Positions 1 to 8,488 of a stretch of DNA of 64,000 nucleotides are shown here, in pieces. This stretch comes from Candidatus Cottocaccamicrobium excrementipullorum (GTDB lineage: Bacteria > Bacillota > Clostridia > Lachnospirales > Lachnospiraceae). The notes under the pieces were generated by a model. That model saw only the letters and a list, made by a program, of their open reading frames with translations. It was not told where the DNA came from and searched no databases. Every line of letters starts with the position of its first letter. The stretch's first letter is position 1. Where the stretch lies: the NCBI GenBank assembly GCA_018713255.1, contig DVFL01000002.1, forward strand, positions 222,280 to 286,279, written 5' to 3'. Made by a program: the position numbers and the translations under genes.

Positions 1-518
1 ACGCAGATTCTTTCCTTCTTAGGATCTACAACGAAGATCGCGTCAGGAATTCTCTTCATCTCCTTGATGCCGCCCAGATTCTTCTCCAGCTTCTCCCATT
101 CTTTCTTTAATGCGATTACTTCCTTCTTCGGCAGTACGTCAAAGGTTCCATCCTCGGACATTGCCTCGATCTCTTTTAATCTGGCAATCCGGCTCTGGAT
201 GGTCTTAAAGTTGGTCAGCATACCGCCCAACCATCTCTCATTTACATAGTACATTCCGCATCTCTCAGCCTCAGTCTTGATGGCATCCTGAGCCTGCTTC
301 TTGGTTCCTACAAACAGGATGGTGCCGCCCTCAGCTACGATATCGGAAACAGCCTTATAAGCCTCATCTACCTTGCCTACAGACTTCTGCAGGTCAATGA
401 TATAGATTCCGTTTCTCTCAGTATAGATGTAAGGAGCCATCTTAGGGTTCCATCTTCTTGTCTGGTGGCCGAAATGCACACCAGCTTCCAGCAGCTGCTT
501 CATAGAAATTACGCTCAT
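1..518 (-). CDS. rpsB: 30S ribosomal protein S2 (partial, C-terminus beyond window)
   Basis: Structural protein of the small ribosomal subunit, needed for joining of S1 and for initiation. The first 172 or so codons are present; S2 is usually about 240-250 residues, so the C-terminal third lies outside the window. Family hallmarks are visible: [16 protein letters not shown] near the N-terminus, [18 protein letters not shown] and [11 protein letters not shown]. The ATG at 516-518 follows GGAGG with a good spacing. It is the last gene of the codY-side block on this strand, and has its own promoter inside the codY terminator region. Very secure identification. Confidence 0.97.
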   Translation of the reverse strand, partial: MSVISMKQLLEAGVHFGHQTRRWNPKMAPYIYTERNGIYIIDLQKSVGKVDEAYKAVSDIVAEGGTILFVGTKKQAQDAIKTEAERCGMYYVNERWLGGMLTNFKTIQSRIARLKEIEAMSEDGTFDVLPKKEVIALKKEWEKLEKNLGGIKEMKRIPDAIFVVDPKKERIC

Positions 519-698
519 GTCTTTTCCTCCATTTTGGTTTTTGCTCTTCCTTCGGCTGCGCGGCCGAAAGAGGCGTTCTTCCGCCTGCTTCTGATGCTTC
601 CGGAACGACCGGAAGGAGAAATCCATCCCCTTATCCTTTATTGCTTCCGGCACCTGCTCCTGGAATCCGCAGACGTGTATAATTTTTTCAACTGCACG

Positions 699-735
699 AG
701 TATAACATAAAACTAGCCGCTTGACAAGCGGCTAG
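699..735 (-). promoter_or_regulatory. rpsB promoter overlapping the codY terminator hairpin
   Basis: On the minus strand a perfect stem (CTAGCCGCTTG / CAAGCGGCTAG, about 711-735) is followed by TTTT, which fits a short intrinsic terminator after codY. The loop side of the same stem contains TTGTCA (722-727), and exactly 17 bp further is TATACT (699-704), a good sigma-A -35/-10 pair for rpsB. So termination of codY and initiation of rpsB share the same bases. About 180 nt of 5' leader follow before the rpsB ATG; it could hold S2 autoregulatory structure, but I did not identify a motif. Confidence 0.7.
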
Positions 736-787
736 TTGAAATTTTGCACCATTTTTTCATAAAACCAGATAAACAGATAACTCTCTC

Positions 788-1567
788 TTATTTTCCTGCA
801 GCCTTAATATTCTTCAGCTCGTCAAAAACCACATCATTCAGGACCTTAATATAAGTGCCCTTCATTCCTGATGAACGAGACTCAATGACGCCGGCGCTCT
901 CAAATTTGCGCAAAGCATTTACGATCACGGAACGGGTAATTCCCACCCGGTCTGCGATCTTGCTGGCTACCAGAATTCCCTCGTTTCCGTCCAGCTCCTC
1001 AAAAATATGGGTGATTGCTTCCAGCTCAGAAAAAGATAAGGTACTGATGGCAGATTTCACAATCTGGATCTTTCTGGTTTCCTCTGCATTTTCCTCATTA
1101 ACGGAACGCATCATCTCCAGACCTACCACCGTTGTTCCATACTCGCTGAGAATAATATCATCAATGTCATAGCTGGAATCGCATTTGTAAATAAACAGAG
1201 TTCCCAGCCGCTCTCCTGCAATATCAAGGGGAGTAATAATCGCCTGGTACTTCTTTACATTCTCTTCCGCAAATCCCAGGGTGGCAAGGTTTACATTTTC
1301 TTTGGTGGAAAGAACGCTGAGAAGACGTTCATTCAGCATCTTATCTACGTATCCGCCCACCTTGTCATCGATCAATTCCTCAATCTCGTCCACGCCTGGC
1401 CAGATACTGACTCCCAGCACTTTTCCCTTCTTGCTGATAACAAGGATATTGGACAACAAAATCTCACTTAAAACCTTGCAGATATCATTGAACACAACCT
1501 TGTGGGAATTATTGTTGTGCAGCAATTTATTAATTTTTCTGGTTTTATCAAGCAATTGTACGCTCAT
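788..1567 (-). CDS. codY: GTP-sensing pleiotropic transcriptional repressor CodY
   Basis: Global nutritional regulator that binds DNA when GTP and branched-chain amino acids are abundant. With the ATG at 1567 the product is 259 residues, the usual CodY length. The N-terminal ~155 residues are the GAF effector domain; the C-terminal winged helix-turn-helix (about 200-245) contains ASKIADRVGITRSVIVNAL, the strongly conserved CodY recognition region. The start is chosen because AGGAGG sits 8 nt upstream of this ATG; a TTG two codons earlier overlaps the spacing. It lies downstream of topA, the normal Firmicute context, and has its own promoter. Confidence 0.97.
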   Translation of the reverse strand: MSVQLLDKTRKINKLLHNNNSHKVVFNDICKVLSEILLSNILVISKKGKVLGVSIWPGVDEIEELIDDKVGGYVDKMLNERLLSVLSTKENVNLATLGFAEENVKKYQAIITPLDIAGERLGTLFIYKCDSSYDIDDIILSEYGTTVVGLEMMRSVNEENAEETRKIQIVKSAISTLSFSELEAITHIFEELDGNEGILVASKIADRVGITRSVIVNALRKFESAGVIESRSSGMKGTYIKVLNDVVFDELKNIKAAGK

Positions 1568-1626
1568 GTTCAAATCCTCCTAACTTGTCTCGGTGCTATA
1601 GGAATACAACCTGGAATGCTATATGA

Positions 1627-1655
1627 ATTGTATCACAAATTCTGGACACCCACAA
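1627..1655 (-). promoter_or_regulatory. Predicted sigma-A promoter of codY
   Basis: Minus strand TTGTGG (1650-1655), 17-bp spacer, TACAAT (1627-1632). Transcription would start near 1620, about 50 nt before the codY ATG. No convincing CodY box overlaps it. Confidence 0.6.
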
Positions 1656-1685
1656 TAGTTTTTGGAAGATTTTCGAATTTTTTAA

Positions 1686-3773
1686 CTAATTTGTTTGTTT
1701 CTCTTTAATATTCATACTATATCCGCACTGCTGATTGGCGCAGACGAGCTTGCTTCCTTTTTCCACCATGTAGCCTCCGCAAACCGGACATTTTTCCTTA
1801 GACGGCTTCTGCCAGGACATAAAATCGCACTCTGGATTATTCTCGCACCCGTAATATTTTCTGCCTTTTTTGGTCTTTTTAATCACCACTTCGCCTCCGC
1901 ACTTCGGACAAGGCACACCAATCTTTTCCAGATAAGGCTTGGTGTTTTTGCATTCCGGAAAGCCTGGGCAGGCCAAAAACTTTCCATGAGGCCCATACTT
2001 AATCACCATATGACGGCCGCACAGCTCGCAGACCTCATCTGTCACCTCATCGGCAATGGTAACTGACTCCAGCTCATCTTTCGCTTTCTTTACCGCCTCT
2101 TCCAGATCAGGATAGAAGTTGCTCACCACAGTCTTCCAGTCCACCGTTCCATCCCCGACCTTATCCAGCAAGAATTCCAGGTTCGCGGTAAAATCTTTAT
2201 CCACAATACTGGGGAAACACTGTTTCATCATGCGGTTTACCACTTCTCCCAGCTCAGTGACATATAAATTTTTATTTTCCTTGGTGACATACCGTCTGGC
2301 CAAAATAGTGGTGATCGTAGGCGCATAGGTACTAGGACGGCCAATCCCCTGTTCCTCCAAAGCTTTTACCAGGGACGCCTCTGTATAATGGGCGGGAGGC
2401 TGAGTAAAATGCTGGCTCTCCCTAAGTTCCTTCAGCTCCAGCTCCATCCCTTTCTCTAATTTGCCCAGAATCCGGTTATTTTCTTCCTTCTCATCTTCCT
2501 GGGTATAAACAGACATAAAGCCGTCAAAAGCCAGTTTGGATGCCGTCATGGTGAAATAATATTCGCCTGCCTGGATCTTCACTGAAGTAGTCTCATAAAG
2601 CGCATTTTCCATGCGGCTGGCGGTAAAGCGCTTCCAGATCAGCTGGTACAGGCGGAAAAGATCTCTGGCAAGAGAATCTTTCACCATGGCAGGCGTCATG
2701 GAAATATCCGTAGGCCGGATCGCCTCATGAGCATCCTGAATTTTACCGCTGGCTTTTTTCCCATTTTCTTCTTTTCCCACATACTGAGGGCCGAAATTGC
2801 TGCTGATATACGCTCTTGCCGCAGTATCCGCCTCTTCTGCCACCCGGGTAGAATCCGTTCGCAGATAAGTGATCAAGGCCACGGTTCCATGTCCCTTCAC
2901 TTCAACGCCCTCATAAAGTTCCTGCGCCAGACGCATGGTCTTCTGGGTGGAAAAATTCAGCACCTTAGAGGCTTCCTGCTGAAGCGTACTGGTGGTAAAG
3001 GGAAGAGGCGCCTTTTTGGTGCGCTCGCCGTTCTTCACCTCATCAACCAGATATCTCTGATCTTTTAAGTCCTTGAGGATATTATCCATCTGTTCTTTGC
3101 TGGAAACTGCCAATTTTCCGTTCTTTGTGCCGTAAAATTTCGCCGTCAGCGGTTTTTTTGCTCCCTGAAGATTAAAATCCGCCTCCAGATTCCAGTATTC
3201 CTCAGGAATAAACGCATTGATTTCATCTTCACGGTCGCAGATCATCCGCAGGGCAACAGACTGAACTCTGCCGGCGCTCAGTCCCCGTTTCACTTTTTCC
3301 CAGAGAAGAGGACTGATCTTATACCCTACCATCCGGTCCAGCATACGCCTGGCTTGCTGAGCGTTTACCAGATCCATGTCAATTTCCCGAGGATGTTTAA
3401 GAGAAGCCTTAACCGCGTTTTTGGTAATTTCATTAAAGCTAATGCGGTACACCTGTTTGTCCTTGGCTTCATCCAGCTTCAGCGCTTTCATCAAATGCCA
3501 GGAGATCGCCTCGCCCTCGCGGTCCGGGTCAGTTGCCAGATAAATTTTATCAGCCTTTTTAACCTCTTTCCGAAGTTTCGCCAGAATGTCTCCCTTTCCG
3601 CGGATGGTAATGTATTTAGGTTCGAAATCGTGCTCAGGATCAAAGCCCAGCTGACTTTTCGGCAAATCCCTCACATGCCCGTTGGATGCATCTACCTGAT
3701 AATTTGAGCCTAAAAATTTCTTAATTGTCTTCACCTTCGCCGGTGACTCCACGATAACCAAACAGTTTGCCAT
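1686..3773 (-). CDS. topA: DNA topoisomerase I
   Basis: Type IA topoisomerase that relaxes negative supercoils. The 695-residue product begins with the TOPRIM motif LVIVESPAKVKTI and carries the catalytic region ITYLRTDSTRV (active-site Tyr) near residue 305 and GRPSTYAPTI. Three Cys4 zinc ribbons close the C-terminus: CELCGRHM...CPGFPEC, CPKCGGEV...CENNPEC and CPVCGGYM...CANQQC. Length and domain order are normal for Firmicute TopA. The ATG is preceded by AAAAGGAG. It sits between dprA and codY, all on the same strand, the standard clostridial order. Confidence 0.97.
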   Translation of the reverse strand: MANCLVIVESPAKVKTIKKFLGSNYQVDASNGHVRDLPKSQLGFDPEHDFEPKYITIRGKGDILAKLRKEVKKADKIYLATDPDREGEAISWHLMKALKLDEAKDKQVYRISFNEITKNAVKASLKHPREIDMDLVNAQQARRMLDRMVGYKISPLLWEKVKRGLSAGRVQSVALRMICDREDEINAFIPEEYWNLEADFNLQGAKKPLTAKFYGTKNGKLAVSSKEQMDNILKDLKDQRYLVDEVKNGERTKKAPLPFTTSTLQQEASKVLNFSTQKTMRLAQELYEGVEVKGHGTVALITYLRTDSTRVAEEADTAARAYISSNFGPQYVGKEENGKKASGKIQDAHEAIRPTDISMTPAMVKDSLARDLFRLYQLIWKRFTASRMENALYETTSVKIQAGEYYFTMTASKLAFDGFMSVYTQEDEKEENNRILGKLEKGMELELKELRESQHFTQPPAHYTEASLVKALEEQGIGRPSTYAPTITTILARRYVTKENKNLYVTELGEVVNRMMKQCFPSIVDKDFTANLEFLLDKVGDGTVDWKTVVSNFYPDLEEAVKKAKDELESVTIADEVTDEVCELCGRHMVIKYGPHGKFLACPGFPECKNTKPYLEKIGVPCPKCGGEVVIKKTKKGRKYYGCENNPECDFMSWQKPSKEKCPVCGGYMVEKGSKLVCANQQCGYSMNIKEKQTN

Positions 3774-3833
3774 AAGAACTCCTTTTGTCCGAAAAAAACG
3801 CTTTCCTCTTTATTCAAGCTGTTTTCGGACTGA

Positions 3834-5006
3834 TCAAAGCTTTCTTCCATAATAGTTTCCGCCGAAGCTGACGGCGAAGCCTTTTAACTCCAAATCCAGC
3901 AGAATCATCATACATTCACTTAAAGGCAGGCCGCTTTCATTTACAATATCTTCCAAATGCTTCGGGTGTAAATCGATGAAACTATACACCATTTTTTCTT
4001 TCTTGGCAAGTCCCTTCTCATTTTTTTCATGAAGACTTAATTTTTTTTCATATTTAATTCCAAAATATTCCAAAATATCTCCAGGCCCCAAAGCCGGGAT
4101 AGCCCCCATTTGAATCAGCTGATTGCATCCGGCGCTGCCAGGATCGGTAATCCTCCCCGGTATGGCAAAAATGTCTTTTCCTTGATTAAGACCTAAACCT
4201 GCGGTAATTAAAGAACCGCTTTTTTCTCTGGCCTCAACGACTAAAACCCCGTCAGAAAGACCGCTGATAATTCGGTTCCGCACCGGGAAATTCCGGGAAA
4301 GAGGCGGCGCTCCCAGGCAATATTCTGAAAGGATTCCTCCCTTGGCCGCCGTCTCTTCATACAAAATGTAGTGTTCTTTAGGATAGCAGATATTGATTCC
4401 ACATCCCAGTACGCCGTAAGTACTGCCTCCCCCCTCCAAAGTTCCTTTCTGTCCCGCTCCGTCAATCCCTGCGGCCAGACCGCTAATAATCTGTACTCCT
4501 TCTCTTCCCAGTTCGCGTCCAAAACACCTGGCAATTTCCAATCCGTATCTGGTGGCCTTTCTTGATCCGATTACTGCCAGAGAAGGGCGGTCATCTTCCG
4601 GGAGCTTTCCTTTATAAAACAGCCACAAAGGCATATGTTCCAGAACCTTAAGCCGTTCGGGATACGCCTGGTCCAGAATGGTAGTAAACTTTATTCCTCT
4701 TTCCCCCAGACTATGATACTCTTCTATTGCCGCAGAGAAATTTCTCTTCTCCCTTTCTAATGTTCCGCCTTTATTCTGCTGTAAAATCCCACAGGTTTCC
4801 CAGGCTTTTCCTTCTATATTATATATCTCCCGAAAACTGCCTGCTTTTTCCCACATCTTTCTAATGGAAGCCTCCCCAAGAAAGGAAATTCTGGAAAGCC
4901 AGTACAATACCTCCCTCTCTTTTTCCAACACTGCATCTCCCAACACCAATTCTGGATAGCCGGCTTCTTCTCCCGGCCGATGATTTTGTTGATTTATCCT
5001 CTCCAA
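3834..5006 (-). CDS. dprA: DNA-processing protein DprA
   Basis: Single-strand DNA binding protein that loads RecA during uptake of DNA and is retained in many non-competent Clostridia. The Rossmann-like core shows GSRKATRYGLEIARCFGREL, SGLAAGIDGAGQKGTL, GVLGCGINICYP and RNRIISGLSDGVLVVEA; the C-terminal ~65 residues look like the DprA winged helix. I place the start at TTG 5004-5006 because GGAGGAG sits 7 nt upstream; this gives 390 residues and a 13-nt overlap with comM. An ATG at 5045 is possible, but it has no ribosome binding site and would deepen the overlap to 52 nt. Confidence 0.93.
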   Translation of the reverse strand: MERINQQNHRPGEEAGYPELVLGDAVLEKEREVLYWLSRISFLGEASIRKMWEKAGSFREIYNIEGKAWETCGILQQNKGGTLEREKRNFSAAIEEYHSLGERGIKFTTILDQAYPERLKVLEHMPLWLFYKGKLPEDDRPSLAVIGSRKATRYGLEIARCFGRELGREGVQIISGLAAGIDGAGQKGTLEGGGSTYGVLGCGINICYPKEHYILYEETAAKGGILSEYCLGAPPLSRNFPVRNRIISGLSDGVLVVEAREKSGSLITAGLGLNQGKDIFAIPGRITDPGSAGCNQLIQMGAIPALGPGDILEYFGIKYEKKLSLHEKNEKGLAKKEKMVYSFIDLHPKHLEDIVNESGLPLSECMMILLDLELKGFAVSFGGNYYGRKL

Positions 5007-6556
5007 TATTTCTCCTCCAACGATCGGTATCCTGCTGCTTCCCATAAATGAATCCGGTCAATCTCCCTTTTCCCTTCCAAATCAGCTATCGTCCGGGCAA
5101 CCTTAAGAATTTTATGGCATCCTCTGGCGCTCAGCTGCAGTTTCTGATAAATCTCTTGAAGATAAGACTCTCCTTTCTGGTCTAATCTGCAGTACTGCCG
5201 GATTTCCTTTACCCCCATCTCTCCGTTATATCGGATTTTAGGAGACGACAAAAAACGTTTTTCCTGTATTTCTTTCACCCGAATTACCCGTTCTCTGATT
5301 CTGGCAGAGGATTCATTCTCATGCTCTCCCCTGAACTCCTCATAAGATACAGGAGAAGCCTCCACAGTAATGTCAATTCTGTCTAAAATCGGCCGGGAAA
5401 TCCGTCCGATATATCGCTTGATCTGCCATGGACTGCAGGTACACCGGGGGCCAGGATAAAATCCGCAGGGGCAGGGATTGCAGGCAGCTGCCAAAACAGT
5501 GTCTGCCGGAAAAGTACAAACCTGATGAAGTCGGGAAATCCTCACCTCCTTCTCCTCCAGCGGCTGGCGAAGAATCTCAATGGCCTTTCCCGAAAACTCA
5601 GGAAGCTCATCTAAAAACAGCACGCCGCCGGAGGCCAAAGAAATCTCGCCAGGCTTAGGATAAGCGCCTCCCCCGGCCAAGGCCCCTGGGGTAATCGTAT
5701 GATGGGGATTTCGAAAAGGCCGGCTTCTGATCAGCGGTGACTGCGGAGGCAAAAGGCCGCATATACTGTATATCTTTGAAATTTTCACGCTCTCTTCTCT
5801 GCTCAAAGGCGGCATAATGGTGGGAATCCGTTTCGCCGCCATGGTCTTTCCTGAACCGGCAGGTCCGATATAAAGTATATTATGCCGTCCGGCCACGGCA
5901 ATCTCCGTGGCTCTGCGGAGAAGAGGCTGACCATTTACTTCAGAAAAATCCACATCATAATTCACCTCTGCATCTTCCTTTTCCTCCATCGTCTTCTTCC
6001 ATAACGCTTCGTCTTCTCGGCTAAACCCCAAGGTATCCAGCTTTCTCTGATTTTTGCAGATTTCTGCCAGCTGTTGAATGCTTTCTGCGGGAATAATCTG
6101 GATTCCTCCTTCAATTTCTCCTTCTGCAGCGTTCTCTCTAGGAAGGAAGCACCGCTTAAGGCCTCTTTGCCGCGCTGCTGCAGTTAAGGAGAGGACTCCC
6201 CGTACTCCTTTTACTCTGCCGTCTAATCCTAATTCTCCGATCACCATGGCATCACGAAATGCGTCCGAAGGAAGCTGTCCCAATGCTCCCAAAACCGCTG
6301 CCGCCACTGCCAGATCGTAGGCAGTGCCCTCTTTACGCACGTCCGCTGGTGAAAGATTCACCACCACCTTCTTCGCCGGCAGACGAAACCCTGCATTTCG
6401 CAAGGCGGTGCGCACCCGCTCCTGGGCTTCTCTGGTTTCCTGAGAGAGATTTCCGGTCATATGAAATCCAGGCAGCCCATCGTGAATATCTGCTTCTACC
6501 GATACCAAAAAACCATCAATTCCCCAAATTCCTCCACTATATACCTTCTGAAACAG
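4994..6556 (-). CDS. comM: YifB/ComM-family Mg-chelatase-like AAA+ ATPase (CTG start)
   Basis: AAA+ ATPase related to ComM, the branch-migration helicase of natural transformation; usually located next to dprA, as here. Domains in order: N-terminal Lon-protease-like domain (about 1-170), AAA+ Mg-chelatase domain with Walker A GPAGSGKTMAAKR and Walker B GGVLFLDELPEF, and a C-terminal helical domain. Family members begin with xFxKVYSxxxxGIDGxxVxVEADI. That sequence is encoded here only if translation starts at CTG 6554-6556, which has AAGGAGG 7 nt upstream and an in-frame TAA just before it. The next candidate, TTG at 6508, has no ribosome binding site and loses 16 conserved residues. Confidence 0.93.
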   Translation of the reverse strand: MFQKVYSGGIWGIDGFLVSVEADIHDGLPGFHMTGNLSQETREAQERVRTALRNAGFRLPAKKVVVNLSPADVRKEGTAYDLAVAAAVLGALGQLPSDAFRDAMVIGELGLDGRVKGVRGVLSLTAAARQRGLKRCFLPRENAAEGEIEGGIQIIPAESIQQLAEICKNQRKLDTLGFSREDEALWKKTMEEKEDAEVNYDVDFSEVNGQPLLRRATEIAVAGRHNILYIGPAGSGKTMAAKRIPTIMPPLSREESVKISKIYSICGLLPPQSPLIRSRPFRNPHHTITPGALAGGGAYPKPGEISLASGGVLFLDELPEFSGKAIEILRQPLEEKEVRISRLHQVCTFPADTVLAAACNPCPCGFYPGPRCTCSPWQIKRYIGRISRPILDRIDITVEASPVSYEEFRGEHENESSARIRERVIRVKEIQEKRFLSSPKIRYNGEMGVKEIRQYCRLDQKGESYLQEIYQKLQLSARGCHKILKVARTIADLEGKREIDRIHLWEAAGYRSLEEKYWRG

Positions 6557-6617
6557 TTTTCTCCCTCCTTATCATCCCTGGTTTGCTGATTGATTTTCCA
6601 TTTTTTTCCTTTTATTT

Positions 6618-6665
6618 GATTGTAACAAAAAATCCCTCGCCCCGCAAGAGGGTTTGGGATTTTTT
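6618..6665 (-). terminator. Intrinsic terminator downstream of the alpha/beta hydrolase
   Basis: Minus strand stem CCCTC / GAGGG, extended by A-T pairs, with a GC-rich loop and followed by TTTTTT. It lies 12 nt past the hydrolase stop, so hydrolase transcripts should end before comM. Confidence 0.65.
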
Positions 6666-6676
6666 TCCTTTTATAT

Positions 6677-7624
6677 TTATTCTTTATCACTTCCCGCCAA
6701 GCAGCTGGTCATCCACTGATAAATATCCTCCGCCACTTCTTTTCGGTTCTTTTCCATCACCAGCTCATGGCGAAGTCCAGGATACAAGATTACCTTGGTT
6801 CGGCGAACACCTGCCCGATCCAATAGTTCAGCCGCTGATAAAACCCCTTTTCCTTCCTGTCCTACCGGATCACTGCCTCCAGAAATCAGCAGAACAGGAA
6901 GACGGGACGGGATGCGGCGCGCAAGCCTTAAATCCTCTCCGTCATAAACCATCTGAAGCAGGTCCCGGTAAGCGGAAAAGCTGAACTGAAATCCACAATA
7001 AGGATCCTTAATAAATTTCTTCACTTGTTCTTCATCTGTACTCAGCCAGTCCATACTGGTTTCCAGCGGGCGAAATTTTCGGTTAAAATTCCAGCGCCAA
7101 ACACGATTAACTCCATCACTGCGATAATCTGCCCCCAGGAGAACGGAAAATAAAGAGGAAAGAGCCAGACCAGCCAGCACCGCCGGACGCGGCTGATTTC
7201 CCGTCCCCATCAGCACCGCTCCTTTAAGCCCGTTTCCGTGAACCGTAAGGTACCTGCGCAGCATAAAGGACCCCATGCTGTGCCCCATCATAAAATAGGG
7301 AACGCCCGGATACTTTCTCTCTAAAACTTTTCTTGTCCGATGAAGGTCTTTAACGAGATAAACCCATCCTTTTTCTTCTGCAAAATAACCAAATTCTTCT
7401 GGGCCAGCAGCTGTCCGACCGTGTCCTAAATGGTCACAGCCCGCCACTGCTGCTCCTCGGCTGGCCAATTCAATAGCGAATTCCTCATACCTGTCTACAT
7501 ACTCAATCATTCCGTGCGCCAGCTGAAGCACCATCTTCGGCCTTCCTTCAGGCATCCAGATTCTTCCAGAAAGCCGGGAGCGGCCATTGCTGGAAGGCAG
7601 GGAAAAATGTTCATTTTTTACCAT
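6677..7624 (-). CDS. Alpha/beta hydrolase, lysophospholipase/monoacylglycerol-lipase type
   Basis: Serine hydrolase of the Hydrolase_4 (PldB-like) family, 315 residues and apparently cytosolic, with no signal peptide. The nucleophile elbow is GHSMGS (Ser near residue 117); the acid and histidine are probably in GGSDPVG (about 250) and GLRHELV (about 286). The oxyanion region LQLAHGMIEYVDRYEEFA is typical of lysophospholipase-like members. The ATG at 7624 has GGAGG 7 nt upstream. It is a single-gene unit with its own terminator. The natural substrate cannot be read from sequence; a lipid ester is the family expectation. Confidence 0.85.
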   Translation of the reverse strand: MVKNEHFSLPSSNGRSRLSGRIWMPEGRPKMVLQLAHGMIEYVDRYEEFAIELASRGAAVAGCDHLGHGRTAAGPEEFGYFAEEKGWVYLVKDLHRTRKVLERKYPGVPYFMMGHSMGSFMLRRYLTVHGNGLKGAVLMGTGNQPRPAVLAGLALSSLFSVLLGADYRSDGVNRVWRWNFNRKFRPLETSMDWLSTDEEQVKKFIKDPYCGFQFSFSAYRDLLQMVYDGEDLRLARRIPSRLPVLLISGGSDPVGQEGKGVLSAAELLDRAGVRRTKVILYPGLRHELVMEKNRKEVAEDIYQWMTSCLAGSDKE

Positions 7625-7704
7625 ATGCTATCCTCCGTCAATGTGATCAATATCTTTCTTCTATTTAATCACAAAGCGCTTTTCCCTGCAAGGCCGATTC
7701 CTCT

Positions 7705-8460
7705 CTAAGAAAATTCCGTCATATAAGGGCGGTATCGAAGAGGAAGATGGGTGCGCTGACAGCGAAAATTCTCCCGTTCACGAATCGCTGCAGACTGATG
7801 GAAGATGCGCCACAACTCCTGGTACTCTTCTTGATCTGTGTTCCAGGAAATCTGATCATTTTCCTGCAGATCCGCCTGCCGGAGAATAAACCAGCCGGTT
7901 TTCATCTGGTGAAGAGCAGCTTTCCTCCTCCCTTTATCATAAATCAGCCAGTTCTCCTCCGGCATACGATTGGAAAAATGGTCCGCCAGAAGAGGAAGCA
8001 CATCATTTTTCGGCGCCATAACCGCCATCAGGACTCCTTCTTTCGTCTCCCCAAAGCGGAGGAAACCGGAAAGAAGATGACTCTCATTCTCCACAAACCG
8101 GCACATTCGAAATAACGCATATACAGATTCTAAATGCAGCATTTCTGTGATTCTCTTCCCATAGTGCAGTCCATCACAAATAAACCGAAAAATCCACTGA
8201 GCCCGCTCTGGATCCAGACTTAAGGAAGCAATATAAATCCGCTTCCAGGCAAAAGCAGAAATCCTTCTGCAGATTTTCTCGGACAAAGAATCTGCTGCCT
8301 CACTGGATACCGGCACTTCTTCGTATTGACAAAACAGTTCAGCATCTTTCGTTCCCAAAATTTCCAGCCGCAGCTCTGCCAGAGAACTCTCCTGGGACAG
8401 CGCCCGGCAGACGCCGCTTAAAATCCCTTCAAATGAGTCTTCACACAGATATACCTTCAT
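7705..8460 (-). CDS. TIGR03915-type DNA metabolism protein, partner of the radical SAM protein
   Basis: A 251-residue protein starting MKVYLCEDSFEGILSGVCRA, the characteristic N-terminus of a family of unknown biochemistry that is almost always encoded next to the TIGR03916 radical SAM protein. The C-terminal half contains APKNDVLPLLADHFSNRMP and NWLIYDKGRRKA, which are family-like. The ATG at 8460 is chosen for its AGGAGAGAGGG ribosome binding site; the reading frame stays open upstream, but that stretch overlaps the end of the upstream gene. It starts 28 nt after the radical SAM gene stops, so the pair forms one operon under the LexA-boxed promoter at about 10 kb. Function inferred from partnership only. 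Confidence 0.85.
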   Translation of the reverse strand: MKVYLCEDSFEGILSGVCRALSQESSLAELRLEILGTKDAELFCQYEEVPVSSEAADSLSEKICRRISAFAWKRIYIASLSLDPERAQWIFRFICDGLHYGKRITEMLHLESVYALFRMCRFVENESHLLSGFLRFGETKEGVLMAVMAPKNDVLPLLADHFSNRMPEENWLIYDKGRRKAALHQMKTGWFILRQADLQENDQISWNTDQEEYQELWRIFHQSAAIRERENFRCQRTHLPLRYRPYMTEFS

Positions 8461-8488
8461 CCCTCTCTCCTTCTCTATTTCTCTTTCG

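Noticed and set aside
1656..1690. CodY box upstream of codY
   Set aside because: The A/T-rich segment has GATTTTCGAATTTTT, but too many mismatches to AATTTTCWGAAAATT in the second half.
6259..6984. Plus-strand frame of 241 codons
   Set aside because: Spans the antisense of comM and of the hydrolase plus a terminator; composition is Pro/Arg-rich noise.
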